This document shows, piece by piece, positions 12,139 to 21,015 of a DNA stretch of 64,000 nucleotides. A program made the translations under genes and the position numbers. Every line of letters begins with the position of its first letter. Position 1 is the stretch's first letter. The stretch is from Eutreptiella sp. 'Long Island Sound 2002' (taxonomy: Eukaryota; Euglenozoa; Euglenophyceae; Eutreptiales; Eutreptiaceae), in contig OZ038384.1 of the NCBI GenBank assembly GCA_964036045.1, forward strand, positions 96,785,474-96,849,473, given 5' to 3'. The notes beneath the pieces were generated by a model. The model was not told where the DNA came from and made no database searches. It worked only from the letters and a program-made list of their open reading frames with translations.

Positions 12139-12624
12139 CTAGGCGTTCTGACCTCCAGTGGCTGCGTTAACATTATGGACACACCCTGATTCGTCGACCC
12201 ACTCATCTTGGAGCGGATCATCTGCTGGATTCAAGGCATTTTCAACGTAATCTCGGTCCGCATCGGACACCTGATCTGCACCTGAGACCTGATCCACACG
12301 ATGGTTGCCCTTTCCACGTCCACGGCCACGGCCGCCAGATGATGGACCTCCACCCTCGCCACGCCCTCTGCCCTTACCAGAGGAAGGGGTTCCCGAAGGA
12401 TTTCCCTTACCTTTACCCTGGAATCCTAGAGCATTTCCCTTGTTTGCACCGGATTGAGGGGTTTGGCCTGGATTTCGATTTCCGCCTCCGGCGTTGCTAT
12501 TGGGATTTTTCTGGCCGTTCGGCTGCCCACCGGAGCCGGATGGAGTCCGATTTCCTGTGCCTTGGGACCCGCCAGGGCCTCCAGGATTTTTGTTTCCACC
12601 GGAAAGGGTCAGATTCCCTTTTCA
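12139..12624 (-). other. Gag-to-protease linker: Gly/Asn/Arg-rich, bounded by TGA and TAG in one frame
   Basis: The gag frame stops at TGA (12622-12624), continues in the same frame as a basic Gly/Asn/Ser/RG-rich stretch, stops again at TAG (12139-12141) and then enters protease. The composition suggests a nucleic-acid-binding segment. CGA to TGA and CAG to TAG transitions would explain both stops. The TAG also sits in a possible pseudoknot: GGGGAG overlapping the stop could pair with CUCCCC in the loop of a 9-bp hairpin (GAAAAUCGCC/GGCGAUUUC) starting 9 nt after the stop. Confidence 0.6.
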
Positions 12625-14122
12625 AGCCTTCCCACCGTGCACCTGTCTGTCATTCCTGTCTGAATTCTGCGAATTACTGATATTTTCACCAATCACCTTG
12701 TGATTGTAAGGAGACCATCGGTGATTATCAGTAGAATGCGTCTTAGCTCGGTTCGTAGAACCTAAAAGAAGGCAGATGCTACAGTGCTGCTGAACATTCC
12801 GGGTGTCATTCACCTTTTTGTTGCCCTTTTGGGCCCCATTTTGGGTGTTTTGCTGGGTATTCTTGTTTCCCCCAAGACCCTCATGGAAATTCTGGTTGGC
12901 GGCCACGGCGAGCCGCTCAACCTCCTCCCAGAGTTCTTTCGGGGTGTACGAAAACACCCAGTTTTTGGCCTTCAGGCGATGGCCATGGAAGCTGACTCCC
13001 CTGTTGAGGACTTGGACAAACAAGTCCCGATCCTCGTGTTCATGAAATTTGATTTTCCACGTCTCCTCAGTGAATTTCACCTTGGAGAAGGACGTGGGGG
13101 AGCACTTTTGAAGTGCCTCCCTGACGGAAAACTTGTTGGCGGAGGCATCGAAGCCTTCCACCTCCGCCCACCAGGTCTTGACCTTTTCTTCGGACTGTTT
13201 GTTCCGAAGGGTGGCGGCAGTTTCTGAGGGGATCTTGTGAAAAATCAGAATTTTCAGCTCGGCACTAGAAAATTTTTCGCCTGAATGTTCAGCTTCTTCC
13301 ACTAAATTCCAGAAGCGCTGTTTTTTGTCTTGCACTTCGTGCAAAATTAATCGCGAGAATGAAGGAAAATTCTTCAACATTTGGTGGTAGTGGTCCTCTG
13401 GCAGCCGGGACCCACGTACCTCCAACTGTTCCCACACCTCATCAAAGGTAAGGGGGGAACTTGTATCCTCGCGATCACTCCAAGTCCTGAGCCAAGTGTT
13501 GGCCGGCGCTCCCTCAAGGCAATCCAAGAGGGCCATCAGGAACTGATCATCTTGGAGTTTTTGAGTCTTAACCCACAGTTTAAATTCCCGTTGGAACTGA
13601 GGCCAACGTCGGGGGTTCCCATTATACTTCGGTTGCTTGGCAACCTGACGAAGTCGCAAGGAAGTAGGATTAAGAAGCGAATCCAGCCCAACACCGGCCG
13701 TAATGGCAGACACCTTGGCGGCATCATTCGCCACACCAGCTCCGGCGAGGGTCTGGGCGAGCAACAGCTGGGGTAAGGTTTTGGAATCAGCAGCAGGAGG
13801 GGCAGTACGGGAGGCAGTTCGCTTGGCATTCTGAGCCTCAGTCCTAGCCTTCGCCGTCCTACTCTCAGAACGAGAGATTTTAACCCTTTCCTTTAGCTTG
13901 GTCCTGCTGATCCTTGCATCGGTGGTCCTGGGGTCCACCGAAGGAGCAATTGAAAAAATTTCTGTCGCCTCCTCCGATGGCTCTGTGCCTTGTCCCACCG
14001 ATGAGGCGCCCTCAGACCGCATGTGCGTCTTGAAAAGATCTTTTATTCCCAGCGTTTGAATGATGAGGTGCATTTGATCTTTGAGCAATTGGAGCTCAGC
14101 ATCTCGCTGGAATCTGCAGGAG
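12622..14122 (-). pseudogene. Gypsy gag, C-terminal two thirds
   Basis: The frame carries a retrotransposon gag core (KYNGNPRRWPQFQREFKLWV, then LMALLDCLEGAPANTWLRTW), which forms the particle shell, followed by a Cys/His-containing tail (HCSIC ... H ... H). The first ~60 codons overlap the 190-bp duplicated segment shared with 43478-43667. Codons beyond 14122 are LINE sequence, so the apparent start at 14211 is chimeric. The N-terminal third of gag is at 43478-44716, on the far side of the 29-kb insertion. The frame ends at TGA 12622. Confidence 0.85.
13933..14122 (-). repeat. 190-bp direct repeat flanking the 29-kb insertion, left copy
   Basis: It aligns without gaps to 43478-43667 with 9 mismatches (4.7%). 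Similarity stops abruptly at both ends in both copies. It encodes the same gag segment twice, consistent with a long target duplication of the insertion between the copies, or with recombination between two related gypsy copies. Confidence 0.88.
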
Positions 14123-14136
14123 GTAGGTAGGTAGGT
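14123..14136 (-). repeat. (ACCT)n 3' tail of the LINE
   Basis: On the minus strand the insertion ends in three to four ACCT units before gag resumes. LINEs that end in a short tandem repeat instead of poly(A) are known. This fixes the LINE orientation as minus and its 3' end at 14123. Confidence 0.65.
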
Positions 14137-15843
14137 GCACTCGGTCGTGGAGAGGCGCCCCATGGTTCCCCCTGGCGTCGCCCCTGTGACGAACAGGAAG
14201 AGGCTTCGCACGTGAAGAGGGGAGGCGGCTTACTTCCCGCTAGACCTGACTGTTGGCCCCCAACAAAGCGGCCCCGGGCTACGCCGGGAGGGCTGATCGC
14301 CGCCAGCGTGACATGCTTGTCTCGCCGGGAGGGTGTGCCCCCGTGCTTGCGCACGTCCCCTCCTTTGGGCGGAACCCTAGGGGTTCACCGGACTTCCTGG
14401 CGTATCCCGTTCCCAAGGCGTGCATGCACGTTCCTGGTACTAGGGTTCCGAGGCGCTTGGGTGTCGCACGCTCCGCCTCGAGTCCCAAAGCAGCGCAGGC
14501 CTTAGGATGCAGCCTTACCCCCGGGCTCCGGATCTCGTTTGGCCGGGTCACCTGCATGGCACGGGCTGCCTCAGTGCCCGGGCTGTGGGCACTGGGTTTC
14601 CTACTGTTGTGTGGTGTTTGTGTTTGGGTCCGGTTGGGGTTGGCGTTTTGTTAACCCCGTCAGTCCTGGCTGGGGTCTTGGGTGGGTGTTTCTGGGCACG
14701 ATTTGTGGTGTTGTCCCTCTAGTGTCGGCTGTTTGTGGTGTTCGTGGTTGGGCTTCGGTTTCGGCCTGCTTTTGGGACGTGTGTGGTTTCGTGGGCGCCC
14801 CGCTTGCCCCCCGCCGTTTCCGGTTCCGGCGCGCGGTGTGGGCGTGTGTGCTGGGCCCGGGTCTCGCCTGTGCCCAGCCCGTCTTGGCTGGGTTGTCGGG
14901 GTGTGTGTTTTTTTTTTTTTTTGCGCTTTGGTTTTTTCTTTTCTTTTTTTTTCTTTTTTTTTCCGGGCTCTGTGGTCCCTGTCCCTCCATCCCCTTTCTT
15001 TCGGGCTTGGCTGGTGGCTCTCTTTTTTTTTTTTTTTTTCCGTGTCCCTTTTCCCCGTGGTCCGCTGTTACTGGCTTGGTGTTGCCGGTGTTGGGTGGGT
15101 GGTCCCCCTGTGCCTCTGCGGGGGTCCCCTTTTTTTTTTTTTTTTTTCTAGGGGGGGGGCCTGGCCGCCTGTGCTGGTGTTGGCGGGTGGTTGGGCGGCT
15201 GTGGGCTGTTTTCGTGCCTTTTCCCCTTCGCCCCTCCTTTTTTTTTTTTTTTTTTGGGGGGGGGCTTGCCTGTTCCTCCCTCTGCCTTCCCTCGGCTGGC
15301 GCACGCACTGGCCTGCATTCAGTGTTGTCTTCCGGGCTGCTGTCTTCAGTTGCGTTCTGTGTGGCCATGTTCCGGCCCCGTGGGTCGGGTGGGCTTTGTA
15401 CACGGTGGGCTCGGCGCCCCTTCTTGCTGGGTTAGGTCCTGGCTCTGCCGGCTGGGCGGCTGCGCCAGGCGGCTGCTTGTGGTTTTGGGTTAGGGCGCTG
15501 GGGTTGTTCGTGTCCTTACCCCTCTGCGGTGCCGGCTGTAATCTTCTGGGTGGTCCGTCACCGTTGTTGCCTGGCGCGCTGTGGCCCCGTGTGTGGCCTG
15601 TGGTGCTGGTGTGTGGCGTGGTGGCGCGGCGCCTTCCCGGGTGTGCGGTGGCTGGCTTCGGTTAGTCCCTCAGGTTAGGGTCAGTTGTGTCGTGTTGTGC
15701 CGCTCTGTGCCGCGTCGCGTCGCGTCGTGCTGTGGTGCGTTGCTCTGTGGCGCGCTGTGGTGCGGTGTGCCGTGGTCTCGCGTGGTGCCGCGGTGGGTCA
15801 GTGGAGGTCAGCCTGGCCTGTGTGTGTCGGTTAGGTCTTCGGG
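14137..15843 (-). other. LINE 3' region: GC-rich end plus ladder of oligo(A) tracts
   Basis: No credible gene. 14137-14600 is GC-rich with several inverted repeats. 14600-15300 carries T-tracts on the plus strand (oligo(A) on the LINE strand) at 14908-14922, 15023-15039, 15130-15147 and 15238-15255, spaced 107-115 bp, so they probably mark diverged tandem units. 15690-15800 is a TGTGC/GCGT-type simple repeat. Long frames here are artefacts of composition. Confidence 0.6.
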
Positions 15844-16043
15844 AAATTCTGCTAAATGATCACGGTGTCCTTGGGGCGTGGACGCTGACTCTCACCCATG
15901 GACTCAATCTTCACCGGGCCTCGCAGACAGGCAGGCGTACTCGGGGTGTAGGAAAGGCGTTCCTTCTCCAAGGCAGATAAACAGAAATCAGGAGTCGGAC
16001 GGTGGAGGTGGCTTCCGAACGCTCTTTGAGTGGCGAAAGGCTT

Positions 16044-16484
16044 TCACTGCAGCTCGGCTGCGCTGGCAGAGTCCGGGTCGGTGCCGCCGGCAGGGATGAG
16101 CTCATACTTCAGGGTCAGGGGGATGTCCATATCTCCGGTGCTGAACTGCAGGGGTCCGGGGCACCGGTAGTATTCTTGGCACTTCCAGTCTTCACGGCGC
16201 TCGGAGATGGCCTTGAAGGGGGCACCGGCCAGCAGCACCAAAGCCTTCGCGATCGATCACAGCCTTTCACTTCCCTTTGCGGTGCTCGATATTCATCGTG
16301 GACGGGATCGGTGTGCCGCCGCAGTGCCATTCCTCCACTGGACGCAACAGGTTGGTGACGGACGCCCTCACGGACGTGAGACCAGCCGAGATCAAGCCCC
16401 CGGCCGTCAATCCAAGTGCATAGCAATACTCTGCGTCAAACTGCGACGGTAACGCAGCCCGGTCCTTATAGCCCATGGTGTCGT
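16044..16484 (-). pseudogene. PFP: Captured C-terminal fragment of PPi-dependent phosphofructokinase
   Basis: The minus-strand translation (GYKDRAALPSQFDAEYCYALG, TNLLRPVEEW, MNIEHRKGK, then ALVLLAGAPFK and YYRCPGPLQF) matches the C-terminal part of diphosphate-fructose-6-phosphate 1-phosphotransferase, the glycolytic enzyme using PPi. It starts abruptly near 16484 and ends at an apparently natural TGA at 16044. A premature TGA follows MNIEHRKGK, and one extra G near 16250 shifts the frame, so it is a pseudogene. No intron is visible in the stretch. About 200 bp downstream (15844-16043) may be its 3' UTR. It lies in LINE sense orientation just after ORF3, so RT template switching onto a host mRNA is the likely source. 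It is a fragment only; no enzyme could be made. Confidence 0.85.
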
Positions 16485-16998
16485 CGCGTGACGGTCCGTG
16501 GGGTTGCCCTCCCTGGGGGCCTGTGCCTTGGTCCCGTGTCCTCTCGGGGTGTCGGTCCGTAGTCGTGGGTGCCGCGGCCGTGCTTTCGTCCTCTTCCGGT
16601 GCCTGTGAGTTGGCCTTTGTGGTGGTCGGGGTCGTCGCCTGGCGGTGAGGGCGTGGTGGTGCGCCGTGCGGCGGTGTTCCCTGCGGCTTCCTCTGTGGGT
16701 GTGGCCCGTTCTCCCCGTGTAGGTGTGCCCTCCGTTCTCCGTGTGGTTTCCGGTGGCCGGTGGGCGTGCGCTGGTGTGATCCGCATGGCGTCCGATGTTT
16801 GCTTCGGTGGTGTGTGTTGGGGTGTTTGGTGGGGGTGGGGCGGCGCTGGTCTCCCCGTCGGTGTGGGTCGTGGTACCTGCCGTGGTGCCCTTTTCCTCCG
16901 TGTCTTGGTCCCCGTTCCTGCTCCTTCCTGGTTCTTGGGTGGTGTCCTCCCCCCATGTGGTGTCGCTTCCGGCGCCCTGTCCCTGCGTGTGCCTGCCC
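16485..16998 (-). other. Low-complexity GC-rich stretch after ORF3
   Basis: All three minus-strand frames are open for most of this stretch and give Pro/Thr/Arg/His-rich peptides, the signature of stop-poor composition and not of coding selection. Probably LINE 3' untranslated sequence up to the phosphofructokinase junction. Confidence 0.5.
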
Positions 16999-19900
16999 TC
17001 ACTTGGGGCCCTTCCGTGCCCTCTTGCCTGTGTGGTCCTTGGTGCCCCTTGCCCTTCCCTTGCCCTTGTCCTGCCCCTTCCTGGTGTGGTGGTGGCGGGA
17101 GGGGCGGGGTGGGGAGGGGGCGCCGGTGGCCCAGGCTTGGGGGTGGGTGGCCTGGAGCCACTGGCGGAGGGCTTGGGGGGTGTAGGGGGGGCGGAGGCCC
17201 TGGACCGCATCGCGGAGGAGGGCCTCCCATGCCGCTTGCGGCATGATGGCCTCCGGGGCGGCCTCGTTGGGGTTTGCGGGGGTGCGGGTGCGCACCTCCT
17301 CGAAGGTATGCACCATGTGCACCCCTTCGTGCCTTCCCGCTCCTCCGGCCCATTTCACCCAGCGGCGGAGCTCCTGCAGAGCGGGGGGAGACCACCAGGC
17401 GAGGTAGGCGGGGGCCCGGGGGGGGGAGGGGTCCGTGCCCGGGGTCCTGGAGCGGCGGGGGGAAGACGTGGACCTGCGGTCTTGGCGGGGGCGGCGGTGC
17501 CTGGGGGAGCGGGAGCGGCGGCGGCGGGGGCTGGGGATGGAGGACGGGTACGGGCGGAGGGGGGAGCGGGAGGGGGAGGTGGACATGGGGCGGCGGTGGC
17601 GCGCTCGGTGGCGTCCGGGGGAGCGGGAGTGGTGGTGGCGGGGGCTGGGGGTGGTAGATGGGTACGGGTGGCGGGGGGAACGGGGAGCCCGGCGGGGCGT
17701 GTGGTGGGAGGGGGAGGTGGACGTGGGGCGGCAGTGGCGTGCCTGGCTGCGTCGGGGGGAGCGGGAGTGGTGGTGGCGGGGGCTGGGTGGCCGGTGGGGG
17801 GAGGGGGAGGGGGACATGGGGCGGCGGTGGCGCTCGTGGTGGTGCCCGGGGGAGCGGGAGCGACGGGAGCGGGGTCCCTGGGGGTCGTGGTGGTACCTGG
17901 GGGAGCAGGAGCGGCGCGAGTGGGTGATTGAGGCGCGGTGGGAGTGTGGGCGCCGTGGGCGAGTGTGCCGTGCGGGGGGGGAGGGGGAGCGCCGCCGTTT
18001 GCGGGACCGGCCCCCGTCGCTCAGGTCGGGCCAGTCCGGAAGCGTCGGCGGCCTCTGGGGGGCCTCGCGCGGTGCCGCTTGGGGGGGGAGGTCCCCCGTC
18101 GTCCATGGGGCCCCTTCGGCCATCGGATGGTGGCCGCGGGGGTACGGCTGGTACGGGGGTGGTGGCTGGTACGGGGGGGGTGGGTATGCGGGCGGGGCGC
18201 TCGGTGGCTGCCATCCCGTCCGCTGGTGCTGTTCGTGTACGGGGGGTTGTGGCCCGGTGGGGTAGGGCGGTGGGCAGTGGTAGTGGTGGGGGTGGTGTTG
18301 GTAGTGGTGGTGGTGGGGCCGCTGGTGGTGGTGGTGTGTGTAGTGGTGGGGTTGGTGTTGCGGGTATGGCCCATGGAGTCCTTGTGGGTTTTCCGGTCCC
18401 CCTTGTGGGGGTGGGGGGTTGGGCATCGTGGGCAGTCCCCGGGGCTGCACTATGTGGTGGGCATGGGGGAAGGGTTGGGGGCCGGGCTTGACGGTGACGA
18501 TGGTTGAGGGGTCCCACGTCCCTGGGTTGGTTTGGCCGGCGGTGGTGGTGGTTTGTGGGGGATGGATGACGGGGCACTTGGTGACGGGGATGTGGACGAG
18601 GGCCTGGACGGGGTCGTGCTGGGTGGCCGTCTCCGCGGTGGTGGTGGGTGCCGGCGGGAGGGGGGCGCGGGTCGTGGTGGGTGGGGGGTCCTGGCTTGGG
18701 CGAGGGCCCGGGCGGGGGTGGTATCGGGTGGTTTTGTGTCGTTGCGTATGCGGTGTTGTGTGTGGTCGCGTGGGCGCCGGCTTGGGTTTGGGGTTGGGTT
18801 TGGGGTTGTGGTCCGGTTTGGGTTTGGGGTCGGGTTTGGGGTTGGGGTCTGGTTCCAGGTTGAGGAGTACCTCTGTCCGGAGGTGTGAGGGCGCCGATGC
18901 CGGGTTGGGGGTCGTCCCGGTGGGTTGCCGGGGTGCCTGAGTCGCCTGTGTGGGGGTTGGGGGGTCGGTGCGTGCGGCCGCGGCTTTGGCTTTCGCCGTG
19001 GCCTTGAGGATGAGTTTGGCGGGGAGGGGGGGGTCGGAGGATGAGGTGGAGGAGGTGGACGAGGCTGAGGACGAGGAGGAGGTGGTGGACGCGGGTTGGG
19101 CTGTGATGCGGGCGGGCTTGCGGGCGGCGGCTTCTGCTGCGGCCACGGCGGGGAGGATGGAGGGCATGTCCCCGGGTTGTAGGTTGGGGGCGGGCGGCTG
19201 GGGGGGCCCGGTCGTGACCTGGCGGCCCGGCGGGCCGATCTGGTCGGCTGCGGCGGGGGAGGGAGGCGCGGGGCTGCGGCCTTCTCTTTCTGGGCTCGGC
19301 TGGGCCCGGGTCCTGCAATGTGCGAGGTCGTGTGCGTTGGTGTCCGCGGGGGGGAACAGTTCGCGTGGGCTGCATTCAGGGGCCGGGGGGGGTGGGCCTG
19401 GGTCCTCTGGGGTGTGTGTGGGGGGCGTGGGCGGGCCACTGGGTGGGGTGGGCGTGCCGCGGGGCGCGGGGCTCCCCTTGGCGGGTGTGTGTGGGTTGTC
19501 GAGTGTGGGGGGCGGTGAAGGGTGGCCGGTGGGTGGGTGTGTGGCGGGCGTGTGCTGGTGTTCGGGCGGGTGGGGGAGGCCCGTGTCGCGGGGCCCGGGG
19601 GTGCGCGCGATAGTGGGCGTGTGTGGGTCTCCGGTTGAGCAGCGAGAGGGGGGGGGCATGGGCGGGGATTGTGCGGGGGGGTGTGCTGTGCCGGTGTATG
19701 TGTCCGCTTGCCGCGCGCTTGCGTGGGCAGTTGTAGGCCGGGCGGTTTGGAGGAGAAGCTTGCCGTCTTCTGCTGCCGCGGCAAGGATTTCGCAGACGAG
19801 CGTTCGTATCTGGTGGACCTCTTGGTCAGTGGTCGGAAGGGGGCATGCTAGCTTTGGGCTAAGACCCACGGGGTTGAGGACCCTGTGGATGGCGTGGTAC

Positions 19901-21015
19901 CTGCAGGTGAGGGACTGCTGCGGTCTGGGGGGCGGGTTTGGTCGTGTGTCCGGGCCTGCTTCGACTTGTGTGTGGGCGGTGGGGATGGCCCAAACCCAGG
20001 GCACGGTCCCCGTGGGTGGCCAGTGGCGCTGGATCCAGTGGGTTAGGCAGAGCATGGCCAATCCCAGGTGGTAGCCCGCCTTCCCTGAGGTGATTTGGGC
20101 CAGGGTGCGGGCTGGGGGCGTGTCCCCTGGCTGGAGGACACCCCTGAGGATCCTGTGCTGGGTGGTGGGGTCCCCCACTGCCCCTGGTGGGGCGGTCTCC
20201 GGGGCGAACATGGTGTCTGTCCCCTGGATGATCCATTGCGGGCCGTGGGACGTAGCCGTAGCGGCTATCACGTAGTAGTGGCCGCGCTCGAGGACTGTAA
20301 CCCAGACCTCCGGCGGGGGGTGGTCACTGTCTGTAGGTGGGGGGGGGAGGTCGTCGTCCGGGGTGCGGAGGCCGGCGGCGCGGAGGGCGGTGTCGCGGTT
20401 GGGCGCGGTGGCCTGTTCCCACTGCTCCGGGTGGTTCGGGTCCGCTGGGTGGTCCGTCTCCGCTTGGGCCCGCCGTAGGCGTACGGTCCCTCGACGCGTG
20501 ACGTTGCTGCCGGTGTCGTGCGTCAGGGCCTGGCCCCACTCGATGGGGGGGATCCAGATGGGCTGGCCCCGGGTGTGTTTGCGGGCTCGCCAGAGCACGA
20601 GGTCTACTATGGTCTCGTGGAGGCCGCTGCCTGGGGTGGTCAGGTCCCGGAGGGCTTTGACGGTGAGCTTGATCCAGTCCTCTTGTAGGCGGTACCAGCC
20701 CAGGGGGGTGGTCGGGGCCCTGTCTTGGAGGGTCGCTCGGAGGAGGTCGGGGTCGCGGATGGTGGCCGGTGTGAGGGGGGGGTGCCCCGGGTCCGGGGGG
20801 GGTGGGCTGGATGGGCTGCCGGGGTCTTGCGCGTCTACGTCGATGGATGGTTGGCCCTGGCTGGGCTCGGCCGGACTGGGCGGTGCCAGGTGGCTTCTTG
20901 GGTGCGAGACGGGTCTCGGGGCGCTGTGGTGGTGCCTTGGAGACCTGTGGATGGAGACGGGGGGCGCGTGCGGGGCGCGGAGCGGGTTAGTGGACGTCTG
21001 GGTCATGCACGGCAT
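16999..21015 (-). CDS. LINE ORF3: 1,338-aa protein with globular N-terminal module and RS-like region
   Basis: The frame starts at ATG 21015 (a second Met at 21006) and overlaps the last 29 nt of the RT/RNase H frame, an arrangement suited to termination-reinitiation. Residues ~100-450 look globular (VWVTVLERGHYYVIAATA, YHLGLAMLCLTHWIQRHW, then VRQIR-type helices); the rest is Pro/Ser/Thr-rich with Lys-Pro repeats (about 18.78-18.86 kb). An Arg-Ser/His-Pro region like splicing-factor RS domains follows (about 17.4-18.0 kb, itself a DNA tandem repeat). A helical Trp-containing segment and a basic KGKGRARG-type tail close it. A large ORF downstream of RT is unusual for LINEs. Function unknown; RNA or chromatin binding is a guess from the basic RS-like composition. 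Intactness over 4 kb supports coding, but high GC makes long frames easier by chance. Confidence 0.6.
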   Translation of the reverse strand: MPCMTQTSTNPLRAPHAPPVSIHRSPRHHHSAPRPVSHPRSHLAPPSPAEPSQGQPSIDVDAQDPGSPSSPPPPDPGHPPLTPATIRDPDLLRATLQDRAPTTPLGWYRLQEDWIKLTVKALRDLTTPGSGLHETIVDLVLWRARKHTRGQPIWIPPIEWGQALTHDTGSNVTRRGTVRLRRAQAETDHPADPNHPEQWEQATAPNRDTALRAAGLRTPDDDLPPPPTDSDHPPPEVWVTVLERGHYYVIAATATSHGPQWIIQGTDTMFAPETAPPGAVGDPTTQHRILRGVLQPGDTPPARTLAQITSGKAGYHLGLAMLCLTHWIQRHWPPTGTVPWVWAIPTAHTQVEAGPDTRPNPPPRPQQSLTCRYHAIHRVLNPVGLSPKLACPLPTTDQEVHQIRTLVCEILAAAAEDGKLLLQTARPTTAHASARQADTYTGTAHPPAQSPPMPPPSRCSTGDPHTPTIARTPGPRDTGLPHPPEHQHTPATHPPTGHPSPPPTLDNPHTPAKGSPAPRGTPTPPSGPPTPPTHTPEDPGPPPPAPECSPRELFPPADTNAHDLAHCRTRAQPSPEREGRSPAPPSPAAADQIGPPGRQVTTGPPQPPAPNLQPGDMPSILPAVAAAEAAARKPARITAQPASTTSSSSSASSTSSTSSSDPPLPAKLILKATAKAKAAAARTDPPTPTQATQAPRQPTGTTPNPASAPSHLRTEVLLNLEPDPNPKPDPKPKPDHNPKPNPKPKPAPTRPHTTPHTQRHKTTRYHPRPGPRPSQDPPPTTTRAPLPPAPTTTAETATQHDPVQALVHIPVTKCPVIHPPQTTTTAGQTNPGTWDPSTIVTVKPGPQPFPHAHHIVQPRGLPTMPNPPPPQGGPENPQGLHGPYPQHQPHHYTHHHHQRPHHHHYQHHPHHYHCPPPYPTGPQPPVHEQHQRTGWQPPSAPPAYPPPPYQPPPPYQPYPRGHHPMAEGAPWTTGDLPPQAAPREAPQRPPTLPDWPDLSDGGRSRKRRRSPSPPARHTRPRRPHSHRASITHSRRSCSPRYHHDPQGPRSRRSRSPGHHHERHRRPMSPSPSPHRPPSPRHHHSRSPRRSQARHCRPTSTSPSHHTPRRAPRSPRHPYPSTTPSPRHHHSRSPGRHRARHRRPMSTSPSRSPLRPYPSSIPSPRRRRSRSPRHRRPRQDRRSTSSPRRSRTPGTDPSPPRAPAYLAWWSPPALQELRRWVKWAGGAGRHEGVHMVHTFEEVRTRTPANPNEAAPEAIMPQAAWEALLRDAVQGLRPPYTPQALRQWLQATHPQAWATGAPSPPRPSRHHHTRKGQDKGKGRARGTKDHTGKRARKGPK

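Noticed and set aside
12622-14211. Complete gag gene starting at 14211
   Set aside because: The first ~30 codons lie in LINE sequence beyond the 190-bp repeat edge (14122). The true N-terminus is at 43478-44716.
14200-14600. rRNA or structured RNA gene in the GC-rich segments at 14.2, 28.2 and 40.8 kb
   Set aside because: No recognisable rRNA core sequence, and the three segments do not align with each other by eye.
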